NCBI RefSeq assembly: GCF_028863665.1
Contig: NZ_JARBFX010000004.1
Coordinates: 434,001-498,000, forward strand
Source of the DNA: Aquabacter sediminis
GTDB lineage: Bacteria > Pseudomonadota > Alphaproteobacteria > Rhizobiales > Xanthobacteraceae
Length of the DNA: 64,000 nt
Direction of reading: 5' to 3'
Both the position numbers and the translations under genes were made by a program. Of the stretch, positions 21,401-28,729 are shown piece after piece (position 1 is the first letter of the stretch; every line of letters starts with the position of its first letter). The notes under the pieces are model-generated. The model searched no databases, was not told the origin of the DNA, and was given only the letters and a program-made list of their open reading frames with translations.

Positions 21401-24322
21401 TCGGCAGCGCTGGGCGGGGCCGGCGGCACGGGCGGGGCGGGCGGGACGGCCACCGCCACCAATTCCGGCAATATCTTCACCTATGGCAGCTTCGCCCATG
21501 CGCTCCTCGTCCAGTCGGTGGGCGGGGGCGGCGGCAATGCGGGCGCCACCGCCTCGACCGGTGCCGGCGGCACCGTCACGCTGGCCCTGGGGCTGGGCGG
21601 CTCCGGCGGCACGGGCGGCACCGGCGGCGCGGTGAACGTGACCTCGGGCGGCATCCTGATGACGCAGGGGGAGGGTGCCAGCGCCATCCTCGCCCAATCC
21701 ATCGGCGGGGGCGGCGGGCGCACCTCCACCGACAGCACGGATGCCTCCGGCGGCACGGTGAACGGGTCGCTCGCCATGGGCGGCAGCGGCGGCTCGGGCA
21801 ATGGGGGCGGCGCGGTGAACGTGGCGCTGACCGGCACCATCGCCACACGCGGCGGCAATGCGGCGGGCATCCTGGCCCAGTCCATCGGCGGCGGCGGCGG
21901 GCTGGCTTTGACCTCCACCGCCAATGCCGGCACCAAGGTCGCCCTCGCCTTGACGCTGGGCGGATCTGGCGGCAGCGGAAATGATGGCGGGGCGGTCAAT
22001 GTGGGCCTGTCCAGCGCGGCGGCCATCGCCACCGCCGGCAGGAATGCCCATGGCGTGCTCGCCCAATCCGTCGGTGGCGGCGGCGGCATTGGCGGCACCG
22101 GCTCGGCCGAGTCCATCGCCAGCCTCGCCTTTGGTGGCAATGGCGGCAGCGGCGGCGATGGCGGGGCGGTCACCGTCACGTCCGCCGGCGTCATCGAGAC
22201 GGCGGGGGCGGGCGCCAGCGGCATTCTCGCCCAGTCCATCGGCGGCGGCGGCGGGCTGGCGGGCGATGCCTCCAGCACGGTGCTGACCGTGGCCGACGGC
22301 CAGGTGGGCACTGGCGGTGGCACCGGCAATGGCGGCCTCGTGAGCGTGACCACCACCGGCCAGGTCCTGACCACGGGCGCCAATGCGGCGGCCATCAATG
22401 CCCAGTCCATTGGCGGCGGGGGCGGATCGGTGAATGCCGGCACCGTCAACGGCGTCGGCACGGCGGGCGGAGCCGGCGCGGGCGGCGCGGTGAATGTCTC
22501 CGTGGGCGGCAAGGTGGCGGCCACGGGCGCCAATTCCGCAGCCATTTTCGCGCTCAGCAGCGGCGGCACCGGCGCGGGCAACATCACGGTCACGCTCGGG
22601 GGCGGAGCCAATGTGCAGGGCGGTTCCGGCAGCCAGGGTGCCGGCCTCCTGCTTTCGGGCGGCGCCGAGAACAGCGTTACCATCGCCCAGGGCGCCACAC
22701 TTTCGGCGCTGAGCGGACAGGCGATCCTCGCCGGCTCCGGCAATGAGAGCGTGACCAATGCGGGCACCCTGACCGGCAGCGTGGATCTCGGCTCCGGTGT
22801 CTCAAGCCTGACCAATGCGGGCCTGTTCAATTCCGGCGCCGTGGTGCAACTGGGCAGCGGCACCTTGAACATGGCCGGCGCATCGGCCGTGCTCTCGCCC
22901 GGCGGCAAGGGAGCCATCGCCACCACCGCCTTGACGGGCAATTTCGCCATGGCGTCCGGCACCGTCCTGGTGGATGCGGATTTCCGCCAGCAGAAGGGGG
23001 ACCTTCTCGCCGTCAGCGGCACCGCGCAGGTGGCCGGAACGGTGCAGGTGGTGCCCGCCAAGGTGGTGCCCAATGGCCAGGTGATGTTCCTCGCCGCCGG
23101 CCAGATCACCACCCAGGGCCTTGCGGTGGCGGACACCTCCATTCCCTATCAATGGGAGCTGACGCCCCAGTACACCAACAGCCTGCTCACCGGGCTCGGC
23201 CTCGTCACCCAGGCGAACTTCACGCCGGCGGGCGTGGTGCTGAATGCCAACCAGCAAGGTGTGGCGCAGCATCTCCAGGCCACCTGGGACGCGGGCGGGA
23301 CCAAGAATTCCGACCGGCTCTACACCTCGCTCGCCTCCGCCTCCACGGTCCCAATTTACCAGGCGGCGCTGACTGACCTGTCACCGGAACTGCTCGGCGC
23401 CGTGGCCTCCGCCCGCACGTCGGACGCGCGGGCGGTGATGAACCGCACCATGAGCTGCCCGGTCTTCGCCGACGACACCACCTTGCTGGTGGAGGATCAG
23501 TGCGCCTGGGCCCGGCTCATCCTGGGGCGCACCACCCAGACCACATCCGCCAGCAACCAGGGCTTCTCCACCAATTCCATCACCGCCCAGACCGGCCTCC
23601 AGGCGCGCCTGGCGCCGGACTGGTTCGGTGCCTTTTCGGTGGCCTACCAGGAGAGCTGGACCTCCGGGGCGGGCAATAGCAGCTGGACCTCCGCCTCCGG
23701 CCTCGACGTGACGGCGGCGCTGAAGCACCAGGTGGGGCCGTGGCTGTTCGCGCTTGCTGGCGACTTCGGCTATATGAGCGCCGACAGCACCCGCACCATT
23801 TCGGCTATGGGGGCGAGCCCGCAAAGTTCGTCGGACACCTACAGCCTCACCGGGCGCTTCCGCATCGCCTATGACATCCCCTTCAAGGACTGGTACCTGC
23901 GGCCCTATGCGGATTTCGACGTCTCCTATGTGAATGTCCCCGGCTATTCGGAAGCCGGCTTCAGTGGCGCCGAGCTGCAGATCCAGGGCCAGAGCCAGAC
24001 CACCTTCATCTTCAGCCCGAATGTGGAGATCGGTGGCCGCTTCAATCTCGCGGGCGGAACGGTGCTGCGCCCCTATGCCACCGCTGGCGTCTCCTTCCTG
24101 TCCAATGACAGCTGGGTGACCACGGCGAGCCTGATCGGCGCGACGGCGGGCTCGGGCACCTTCAACACCACCACCTACATGCCGAACTTCGTGGGCAATT
24201 TCGAATTCGGCCTGCAAATGCTGACCGTCCAGAATGTGGAGTTCAAGCTCGACTATGGGCTCTCCGTCGGCCAAGACTATCTGTCCCAGGCCGGCATGGC
24301 CCGAATGGCGGTGCATTTCTGA
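12431..24322 (+). CDS. Giant glycine-rich repeat autotransporter (type Va secretion)
   Basis: A 3,963-residue surface/secreted protein. The ATG at 12431 is chosen over an upstream TTG because it follows GGGGGCAG. The N-terminus has an extended signal region ending near GGTAVAQ|T (about residue 54). Residues 60-860 are Gly/Tyr-rich and irregular; residues about 866-3,330 hold about 40 copies of a unit of about 63 residues centred on ILAQSIGGGGG; after a spacer (about 3,340-3,660) comes a C-terminal autotransporter beta-barrel (about 3,675-3,963) ending MARMAVHF with the terminal Phe expected for outer-membrane assembly. The repeats predict a very long beta-helix-like passenger, perhaps adhesive. 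Only about six Cys-poor regions interrupt it. TIGR03032-like gene follows with a 1-base overlap. Confidence 0.93.
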   Translation: MTSVRGVSRASEPSVGSVYQASTARLRLSTALSSTLAGLAFIAGAGLGGTAVAQTQVFVPYVSNVAGAGGGGGGSDYYHTDDAQGSTGGVGQTFGVSSFQVNGATSGVPTALSITNIGGVGGNGGYGHSWTGYGSGGTGGAGGWGGEQTITITSVNAATTANTVAIQSLGGAGGAGGYGSSRYDWAQGGGGGQAAGGGAITLNVASSTLSTGSQAIFILTMGGGGGAANSGTTRTSSGTGGVGGVGGVGNWIDLDISGSILSGGSSGNGFAVFAQSAGQTGGTGGYGSSYTTTARGGAGGAGGTSSTFVSAYGTVTNSTITGAAGGIQMLSTAGWGGAGGNGSSGAGYSYGGASGAGGNVVGVTGLAISGSTITANGGAAIVVSSVGGLSLAAGWASSDSNKSYGGNGGTGGNGNTAKLVLSGSTVSGTTNGVTVWSGGGAGGAAGSGAGGTDHGYGGTGGQGGTGGYAYARISGGSVFSANGTSIFISSVGGNGGAGAEGHSTGSSADGGLGGAGGAGGNAGLTLTGASVAGAVGVLVQSLGGTGGNGGEGDATFANATGGNAGAGGNAGAVTVAVAGGNVQPWGAALVAKANGGAGGTGGYGYGGASEAWGGTGGAGGAGGTVSVSLANGVVISTGGANAPAVALYANGGAGGTGGMARASAETQGADGGAGGTGGTAALTVGNATIWTGGSYAAAILVAANGGGGGAGAAASDSLNETGGNGGVGGNAAGGTAASVVIQAGANVYTKGFSSNAVIAQSLGGTGANGASVGGFFGSDGGQGSPGGTSGFVYLNTAGRISTSGDQSVAVVVQSVAGGGGNGGSSNAVIAPMGGNGAASGDAGGVTALNSGTISTTGNYAHGMLVQSVGGGGGSLLGGSGSAISVGGTSSSGGTGGGAEALVRNSGTITTTGNFSDGILAQSIGGGGGNGGGAGGIASLGGQGASGGNADATKVYHSGLVATSGRDAIAITAQSIGGGGGRGGGAMSVAPGEAAAIGGGGGSGGAGGGVYVKTYGPSATTLTVSTTGRYATGILAQSIGGGGGSGGSAVAATVGFAALAIGGTGGGGGNAAYATVVNAAGIRTTGDRASAIIVQSVGGGGGSGGAALAASAGIYFAAAVALGASGGSGGAGAAASATNSGTIATAGADSFGLLVQSIGGGGGNGGSSAAYSAAAGIDGAAAVSAALGGSGGSGNTAGNASVENSGTIATGGAGASAILAQSIGGGGGTGGDATALSVAVSTGASVSVSAALGGTGGSGANSGTVTVTNSGTVTTSGDFADGVQAQAIGGGGGNGGVGSTSANAVNLTGKTSISLSLGGGGAGGEAGNAYGVTVTNSGTIGTQGASAKGVFAQSVGGGGGVAGGGVANSNGGQVAIGVTLGGSGGGGGAGGTVAVTNTGTVTTTGDDADALFAQSIGGGGGVGGSASSTTKAGADNLADLSSKLTNSNSSSFGLSVALGGSGGGGGDGAAVTITSGSRAAGATVTTTGDHAVAIFAQSVGGGGGKGGAAAGTESGGKVGLTFSLGATGGAGGTGGAVTLGSYGTVSTAGTDAIAILAQSVGGGGGNAGNTNSAASAKIGLGGALGENGAAGGEGGTVAVTTGGTITTRGDLSDGILAQSIGGGGGVGSTAGADAHAAGKQSVSLAATLGGSGGVGGIGNTVTVENGAAISTSGDHADGILAQSIGGGGGKGGAVSSKGAGGAYNISAALGGSGGAGTYGGAVTVTNTGVVRTSGDQSIGLLAQSVGGGGGSAAGAASSANGGSVAVSFTLSGGGGSGAYGGAVSVSTGASVITTGQGSTGILAQSIGGGGGNSGSASDTAQAKIGVGGSLGLAAGGGGNGGAVTVTASTGGSATTYVATTGSHADAILAQSIGGGGGNASAVSSKAAGAGNKGVGVSLSMGGAGGYGGNGGTVSVNNGTLALPAAIVVAKGEDASAIVAQSIGGGGGRGGASSSATDGSGIANVSATLGGSGGSGGTGGTVNVVSYGIVSAEGGHGSAILAQSIGGGGGNASATSTSSSDLKADANVSATLGGSGGSGGAGGAVNVTSLGALFTKGTAGTALIAQSVGGGGGSAAVSQAKDSGGKVSLSFGLGGSGGSGGSGETVTVIASGDISTVGAHALGLLAQSIGGGGGNAGSASNAASAKIALGGAIGGAGGGGGDGGTVNVTLGTGLAASTIVTTGLGADAVLAQSIGGGGGNAAAGNGKADGAGGQGGSLEVTLGGAGGAGSTGGAVTLTNAGTTLAAISTSGDHANGLVAQSIGGGGGRGGASSSTSGGSGVASLSAALGGSGGAGGTGGIVTLTNAGTVTTAGAHADAVIAQSIGGSGGNAVLASSTSKDAQSDASISASLGGTGGAGSTGGAVNVAQSGTLATKGAFSFAILAQSIGGGGGNAGATADTGTGGKVGVTLGLGGTGGAGSTGGTVSVTNSGSIHTEGHGASALVAQSIGGGGGNGGSAVNAATAKIGLGADLSGTGGQGGVGGTVTVTLATVSGSQITTSGAAADGLLVQSIGGGGGNAGTGSGKADGKGGDGVSLTLALGGTGGTGGTGGAVNVYNGSATSAGQAISTRGHAANGIVAQSIGGGGGKGGGASSSAGGTGVAALSASLGGTGGTGGAGGAVTLSTFAEVATEGDHAAGLLAQSVGGGGGLAVLSNSLATDQASDANVGASLGGAGGSGNDGGTVTVASDGAITTRGAFAVGLLAQSIGGGGGAAAATSEKGSGGKVDVGFTLGASGGTGGGGGTVAVTVAQAISTSGHGATGVLAQSIGGGGGTGGSASSAATSKIALGAALAGDGGSGGAGGSAGVSLAGAKAGLAIATTGKSADAVLAQSIGGGGGTGGSGDGKATGAGGNGASAQAALGASFSGSGGAGATGGVATITNGGNGATAMTVHTTGFGSNGLVAQSIGGGGGRSGHAASAAAGSAKATLSASLGGSGGSGASGYSASVSNAGTLVTEGGHAAGIFVQSIGGGGGAASLDGSTGKGQGADFQLSAALGGAGGTGGAGGTATATNSGNIFTYGSFAHALLVQSVGGGGGNAGATASTGAGGTVTLALGLGGSGGTGGTGGAVNVTSGGILMTQGEGASAILAQSIGGGGGRTSTDSTDASGGTVNGSLAMGGSGGSGNGGGAVNVALTGTIATRGGNAAGILAQSIGGGGGLALTSTANAGTKVALALTLGGSGGSGNDGGAVNVGLSSAAAIATAGRNAHGVLAQSVGGGGGIGGTGSAESIASLAFGGNGGSGGDGGAVTVTSAGVIETAGAGASGILAQSIGGGGGLAGDASSTVLTVADGQVGTGGGTGNGGLVSVTTTGQVLTTGANAAAINAQSIGGGGGSVNAGTVNGVGTAGGAGAGGAVNVSVGGKVAATGANSAAIFALSSGGTGAGNITVTLGGGANVQGGSGSQGAGLLLSGGAENSVTIAQGATLSALSGQAILAGSGNESVTNAGTLTGSVDLGSGVSSLTNAGLFNSGAVVQLGSGTLNMAGASAVLSPGGKGAIATTALTGNFAMASGTVLVDADFRQQKGDLLAVSGTAQVAGTVQVVPAKVVPNGQVMFLAAGQITTQGLAVADTSIPYQWELTPQYTNSLLTGLGLVTQANFTPAGVVLNANQQGVAQHLQATWDAGGTKNSDRLYTSLASASTVPIYQAALTDLSPELLGAVASARTSDARAVMNRTMSCPVFADDTTLLVEDQCAWARLILGRTTQTTSASNQGFSTNSITAQTGLQARLAPDWFGAFSVAYQESWTSGAGNSSWTSASGLDVTAALKHQVGPWLFALAGDFGYMSADSTRTISAMGASPQSSSDTYSLTGRFRIAYDIPFKDWYLRPYADFDVSYVNVPGYSEAGFSGAELQIQGQSQTTFIFSPNVEIGGRFNLAGGTVLRPYATAGVSFLSNDSWVTTASLIGATAGSGTFNTTTYMPNFVGNFEFGLQMLTVQNVEFKLDYGLSVGQDYLSQAGMARMAVHF
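15026..22430 (+). repeat. About 40 degenerate coding repeats (about 189 bp each) in the autotransporter
   Basis: Each unit encodes roughly: SIGGGGG, a variable small-residue segment, a strand ending LGGSGG, GGxVTVTNSGTI, TTGxxADGILAQ. The first QSVGGGGG codon block begins at 15026 and the last at 22403; I count about 40 occurrences, giving a mean period near 189 bp (63 codons). Single variants such as QAIGGGGG (near 16290) and QSIGGSGG (near 19390) occur. Confidence 0.92.
17837..21694 (+). repeat. Four tandem higher-order repeats of about 960 bp (five units each)
   Basis: The variable segments of the 63-residue units recur in a fixed order of five types (A: SASNAASAKIALGG; B: GKADGAGG; C: RGGASSS with SLSAALGG; D: STS with DASISASLGG; E: GGKVxVxLGLGG). 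The type A AQS codon falls at 17837, 18803, 19760, 20720 and 21695, spacings of 966, 957, 960 and 975 bases, all multiples of three. An incomplete A-B-C-E block precedes it from 17099. Confidence 0.85.
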
Positions 24323-25479
24323 TGGGTGATCCTGAGGTGATCGAGGACCAGACCAAGGGCATGGGGGCGGCACCCGATGCCCCTCCGGCCGCGGCGGCGG
24401 GGGCGGGCGAGCCCGCCGCCCTCACCACCGAGCTGACTTGCTCGCGTGGATTTAGCGAGTGGCTGGCCCAGCACAATGTGAGCCTGGCCTTCTCCTCCTA
24501 CCAGAGCGGGCAGCTCTTCCTCATCGGCCGCTTTCCCGACGGCACGGTCTCCTTCCATCAGCGTGACTTCGTGCGCGCCATGGGGCTGTGGGCCGAGCCC
24601 GGCCGGCTGTTCCTCGCTTCGCTCCTCCAGGTCTGGCGGCTGGAGAATGTGCTGGCGGACCATGAGCGGGCGAACCAGCATTTCGACCATCTCTATGTGC
24701 CGCGCACGGCGCGCATCACCGGCGACGTGGACGCCCACGAACTGGGGGTCGACGGACGGGGACGGGTGATCTTCGTCAACACCAAGTTTTCGTGCCTGGC
24801 CACCTTCAGCCTCACCCATTCCTTCCAGCCGCTCTGGAAGCCCAAATTCATCTCCCGCCTCGCGGCCGAGGATCGCTGCCATCTCAATGGCATGTGCATG
24901 GATGGCGGGCAGGTGCGCTATGTGACGGCGGTCAGCCGCACGGACGTGGTGGATGGCTGGCGCGAGCAGAAGGCGGGGGGCGGCGTCGTCATCCGGGTGG
25001 AGGATGACGCGGTGGTGGCGGAGGGGCTCTCCATGCCCCATTCGCCGCGCCTCTATGGCGGCTTCCTGTGGGTGCTGGATTCCGGGCGCGGCTATCTGGT
25101 GCGCATCGACCCGGCGACCGGCGCGCGGCAGGACGTGGCCTTCTGCCCCGGCTTCCTGCGGGGCCTCGCCCTCCATGACGGGCACGCCATCGTCACGTTG
25201 TCCCTGCCGCGCTACCTGAACTTCAAGGGGCTGCCCATCGACGAGGAGATCGCCCGGCGGGGCGGCCAGCCCTGGTGCGGCGTGCAGATCATCAATCTGG
25301 CCACCGGCGACATCGTGCAGTGGATCCGGCTGGAGGGCCATATCCGCGAATTGTTCGACGTCACCGTGATCCCTGGCGTCGCCTGCCCCATGGCCGCCCC
25401 GCTCCAGGGGCCGGACCTCGCCAACCTCATCACGGTGGAAGCCCCGCCGCGCTCCCTGGACGAGCCCGGCCCGCCCTGA
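24322..25479 (+). CDS. TIGR03032/DUF4915-like protein of unknown function
   Basis: A 385-residue protein with no signal peptide or membrane segment, so probably cytoplasmic. After a low-complexity Ala/Pro/Gly N-terminus (about residues 12-38) it shows blocks I associate with the TIGR03032 family: LTCSRGFSEWLAQHNVSLAF, GQLFLIGRFPDG, WRLENVL, FVNTKFSCLATFS, LNGMCMDGGQVRYVTA, LWVLDSGRGYLVRIDP. The repeated strand pattern suggests a beta-propeller-like fold (inference). Its ATG shares a base with the stop codon of the giant autotransporter (TGATG), so the two are almost certainly co-translated and functionally linked, for example in modification or handling of the repeat protein. No enzymatic role is known to me. 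Confidence 0.82.
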   Translation: MGDPEVIEDQTKGMGAAPDAPPAAAAGAGEPAALTTELTCSRGFSEWLAQHNVSLAFSSYQSGQLFLIGRFPDGTVSFHQRDFVRAMGLWAEPGRLFLASLLQVWRLENVLADHERANQHFDHLYVPRTARITGDVDAHELGVDGRGRVIFVNTKFSCLATFSLTHSFQPLWKPKFISRLAAEDRCHLNGMCMDGGQVRYVTAVSRTDVVDGWREQKAGGGVVIRVEDDAVVAEGLSMPHSPRLYGGFLWVLDSGRGYLVRIDPATGARQDVAFCPGFLRGLALHDGHAIVTLSLPRYLNFKGLPIDEEIARRGGQPWCGVQIINLATGDIVQWIRLEGHIRELFDVTVIPGVACPMAAPLQGPDLANLITVEAPPRSLDEPGPP

Positions 25480-25490
25480 GGGGCGGGAGA

Positions 25491-28295
25491 TCAGCCCCGC
25501 GCCGCGCGGCGCGGGGGCTCTTCCTCGTCGAACGTGCCTTCGAACACGCTGATGAGCGCCCGGCGGATGGCCGACTGGCGGGCGGCGGAGGTGATCTTCG
25601 CGCCCATCAGGTCGGTAACGTAGAACACGTCCACCGCCCGCTCGCCGAAGGTGGCCACATGGGCCGAGGCGATGTTGAGGTTGAGGCGCGAAAGCGTGGT
25701 GGTCAGCTCGAACAGCAGGCCGGGCCGGTCGAGGCCGGAGACCTCCACCACCGTGTGGCGGTTCGACCAGCTGTTATTGACGGTGACCTCGGGCTCCACC
25801 GTGAAGGTGCGTCGTGCCTTGGGCAGCTTGCGGGCCATGACCTCGGGCAGGCGCACGGTGCCGGTGAGCGCCTGCTCGATGGCCTCGCAGATGCGGCCGG
25901 CGCGGCGCTCCTCATCCTCGTCCCGGTCAAAGGCGCGGCGCACCGAGATGGTGTCGAGCGCCAGCCCGTCCGTGGTGGTGGAGATCTGAGCGTCCACGAT
26001 ATTGGCGCCCGCCGCCGCGCAGGCCCCGGCGATCACCGCCAAGAGCTTGGGATGATCGGGGGCGAGCACCGTGAATTCGGTGATGCCGCGCGCCTGCTCC
26101 ATGTCGGCGCGGGTGGAGAGCGCCTTGCCGGCGGCCTCGGTGGCCGCGATGAACCGGGCATGGCGGACCTTGGTGTCCAGGTCCATGCGCAGCCAATAGG
26201 GCGGATAATGTCGTGCCGCATAGGCCGCGAAGGCTTCGTCCGACCAGTCCGTCAGCGCATGGCGCAACTGGTTCTGGGCGATCTGCACGCGCTTGCCGCG
26301 ATCCACTTCCGAGAAGCCGCCCGTGAGCACCGGCTCGGTTTCATAATAAAGGGTCTTGAGAAGCTGGGCCTTCCAGCCGTTCCACACCCCCGGGCCCACC
26401 GCGCGGATGTCGGCGGTGGTCAGGATCAGCAGCATCTTCATGCGATCGAGATTTTGCACCACGGCGGCGAAATTCTCGATGGTGCGGCGGTCCGAGAGGT
26501 CGCGGGACTGGGCGACCGTGGACATGACCAGGTGCTGCTCCACCAGCCAGGCCACCGTCTCCGTCTCCACCGCATTCAGGCCGAGGCGGGGGCAGATGCG
26601 GCGGGCGACGCGAGCGCCGGCGATGGAATGGTCCTCGGGCCGGCCTTTGGCGATGTCGTGCAGCAAGAGCGCCACATAGAGCAAATGGCGCGGCTTGATG
26701 GTGCCCATCAATTCGTTGGCCAGCGCATTCTCAGGGTTCGTCTTGCGCTCGATCTCCGAGAGGATGCCGATGCAGCGCAGCAGATGCTCATCCACCGTAT
26801 AGTGGTGGTACATGTTGAACTGCATCATGGCCACGACCTTGCCGAATTCCGGCAGGAAGCGGCCGAGCACGCCCACTTCGTTCATGCGCCGCAGCACCGT
26901 CTCGGGGGCGTTGCGCGAGCACAGCACCTCCAGGAACAGGCGGTTGGCCTCCACGTCCTCGCGCAGCTTGGCGTCGATGAGGGAGAGCGAGCGGGCGGCC
27001 AGGCGCAGCGCGTCGGGATGGAAGGCGAGGTCGCGCTTGTCGGCGATGTGGAACATGCGGATCAGATTGATCGGCGCGCGCTCGAAGGCGGCCTCGTCGG
27101 CCACGTTCAGTCGCTCATTGTCGATCACGAAATCCGGGGTCTCCTTCAGGCGGGTGCGCTTGGAACCCATGCGCAGGCGCCCCACCATGCCCTTCAGGCC
27201 CGGCACCGGCTTGTCGTGCCGCGCCTCCAGCGCCGCCGAGAGAATGGCGGTGAGGTCGCCCACTTCCTTGGCCACCAGGAAATAGTGCTTCATGAAGCGC
27301 TCGACATCCCGCTGGCCCGGATGCTCGGTATAGCCCAGGCGCTCGGCCATTTCCCGCTGCACGTCGAAGGACAGGCGCTCCTCTGCCCGGCCGGTGAGGA
27401 AATGCAGGTGGCAGCGCACCGACCACAAGAAATCCTCGCAGCGGGTGAACAGGCGCACCTCGTCGCGGGTGAACACGCCCTTGGCCACCAACTCATTGGC
27501 GGAGCGCACGCGATAGACGTATTTGGCGATCCAGAACAGGGTGTGCAGGTCGCGCAGGCCGCCCTTGCCGTCCTTGACGTTGGGCTCCACCACATAGCGG
27601 GACGAGCCGGCCTTGCGCAGGCGCTCCTCCCGCTCGGCCATCTTGGCGGCGACGAACTCGGCGGCGGTGCCTTCCACCACCTCGGCGTCGAAGCGCTTTT
27701 CCAGGTCCTCGAACAGCACCTTCTCGCCCACCAGGAAGCGGGCTTCCAGGATGGAGGTGCGGATGGTGATGTCGGCTCGGGCCTGCCGCAGGCACTCGTC
27801 CACCGAGCGGGTGGCATGGCCCACCTTCAGGCCCAGGTCCCACAGCATGTAGAGCACAGCCTCGGCGACGCTCTCGCCCCAGGCGGTCTGCTTGTAGGGC
27901 AGCACGAAGAGGATGTCGGTGTCCGATCCCGGCGCCATCATGCCCCGGCCATAGCCGCCCACCGCCACCACCGCCATGCGCTCGGAGCGGGAGGGATTGT
28001 CTACGGGGTAGAGCACGGTGGTGGCCACCTCGAAGGCGGCCGCGATCACCGCGTCCTGGAGCGCGGACAGGCGCTGCGAGCAGGTGCGCCCGTGGCCGTC
28101 TTCCATCAGCAGCCGTTCCGCCTCGGCGCGGCCTTCGGCCAGCGCCTGCTTCATGCGCGCCACTACGGCCCGGCGCAGGTCGGGCTCCGGCCCCTTGTGG
28201 TCGCGGGCGATGGCGAGGACGTCCGCCTTCATCCGGGTGCCGAGGAACGGCTCGGCGATGGTGCGGGAAGACCGGTTCGTCCGCTGCGTACTCAT
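25491..28295 (-). CDS. glnD: Bifunctional PII uridylyltransferase/uridylyl-removing enzyme
   Basis: The 934-residue primary nitrogen sensor. It uridylylates PII (GlnB/GlnK) when glutamine is low and de-uridylylates it when glutamine is high, thereby controlling glutamine synthetase and NtrBC. Domains in order: nucleotidyltransferase with GGYGRG (113-118) and GSDTD (123-127); helical linker; HD hydrolase domain with LLLHDIAKGRPEDHS (H546-D547); two ACT domains (about 740-815 and 848-920; second begins HTVVEVSGLDRPGLLFEL) for glutamine sensing. Length matches alphaproteobacterial GlnD. It is convergent with the TIGR03032-like gene (11-base gap) and divergent from the PBP gene. Its presence suits the nitrogen-related operons further along. 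Confidence 0.97.
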   Translation of the reverse strand: MSTQRTNRSSRTIAEPFLGTRMKADVLAIARDHKGPEPDLRRAVVARMKQALAEGRAEAERLLMEDGHGRTCSQRLSALQDAVIAAAFEVATTVLYPVDNPSRSERMAVVAVGGYGRGMMAPGSDTDILFVLPYKQTAWGESVAEAVLYMLWDLGLKVGHATRSVDECLRQARADITIRTSILEARFLVGEKVLFEDLEKRFDAEVVEGTAAEFVAAKMAEREERLRKAGSSRYVVEPNVKDGKGGLRDLHTLFWIAKYVYRVRSANELVAKGVFTRDEVRLFTRCEDFLWSVRCHLHFLTGRAEERLSFDVQREMAERLGYTEHPGQRDVERFMKHYFLVAKEVGDLTAILSAALEARHDKPVPGLKGMVGRLRMGSKRTRLKETPDFVIDNERLNVADEAAFERAPINLIRMFHIADKRDLAFHPDALRLAARSLSLIDAKLREDVEANRLFLEVLCSRNAPETVLRRMNEVGVLGRFLPEFGKVVAMMQFNMYHHYTVDEHLLRCIGILSEIERKTNPENALANELMGTIKPRHLLYVALLLHDIAKGRPEDHSIAGARVARRICPRLGLNAVETETVAWLVEQHLVMSTVAQSRDLSDRRTIENFAAVVQNLDRMKMLLILTTADIRAVGPGVWNGWKAQLLKTLYYETEPVLTGGFSEVDRGKRVQIAQNQLRHALTDWSDEAFAAYAARHYPPYWLRMDLDTKVRHARFIAATEAAGKALSTRADMEQARGITEFTVLAPDHPKLLAVIAGACAAAGANIVDAQISTTTDGLALDTISVRRAFDRDEDEERRAGRICEAIEQALTGTVRLPEVMARKLPKARRTFTVEPEVTVNNSWSNRHTVVEVSGLDRPGLLFELTTTLSRLNLNIASAHVATFGERAVDVFYVTDLMGAKITSAARQSAIRRALISVFEGTFDEEEPPRRAARG

Positions 28296-28729
28296 GCGAT
28301 CCCGACGACCTTGCTGGCGTTGGCCCCAAGCGGGGGGAAGAAATTTGCTTTAACGCAAACAAGGCCCGCCGTCACGGCGCGGCGCGGCATGACCTTTGGG
28401 AACCGGTGGCGCGTGCGGCCGGGCCGCTGGGGAAGGTCGCGGGCGCGCCGTTAACCGCCCCTTAAATGGCCGCAATCGAAGGTCGAATAGGGACATCGAT
28501 CCGGACGGGCCGCACCTTGCCTGTGCCGGGACTGATGACGGATCCGGCGTTCAGGGGCCACGGCGCCCCCGGATCTCCCTGCGTTGGGCGAATCAGGCGT
28601 GCGAGAGCCTCGCGCGAGAGCCTGGCCCAGCTTCCGGTGGTTCGGGGCCGCGTCCCCGCCTGTCATCTTCCCGCGTGCACCAAGGCGGAGACGGCGCGTC
28701 GAAAGTCAAGGAATGGCGGAAAAAATCAG
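28296..28729. other. Divergent intergenic region between glnD and the PBP gene
   Basis: No gene supported. A short inverted repeat TTTGC-6 nt-GCAAA lies at 28344-28359, about 50 bases upstream of glnD on its strand, and a small AT-rich patch with TTAAAT near 28463 could be part of the PBP promoter. Neither is strong. Confidence 0.4.

Noticed and set aside
25275-28454. A 1,059-codon open frame on the plus strand
   Set aside because: It is the complement of glnD, whose catalytic motifs and ACT domains are unmistakable on the minus strand.
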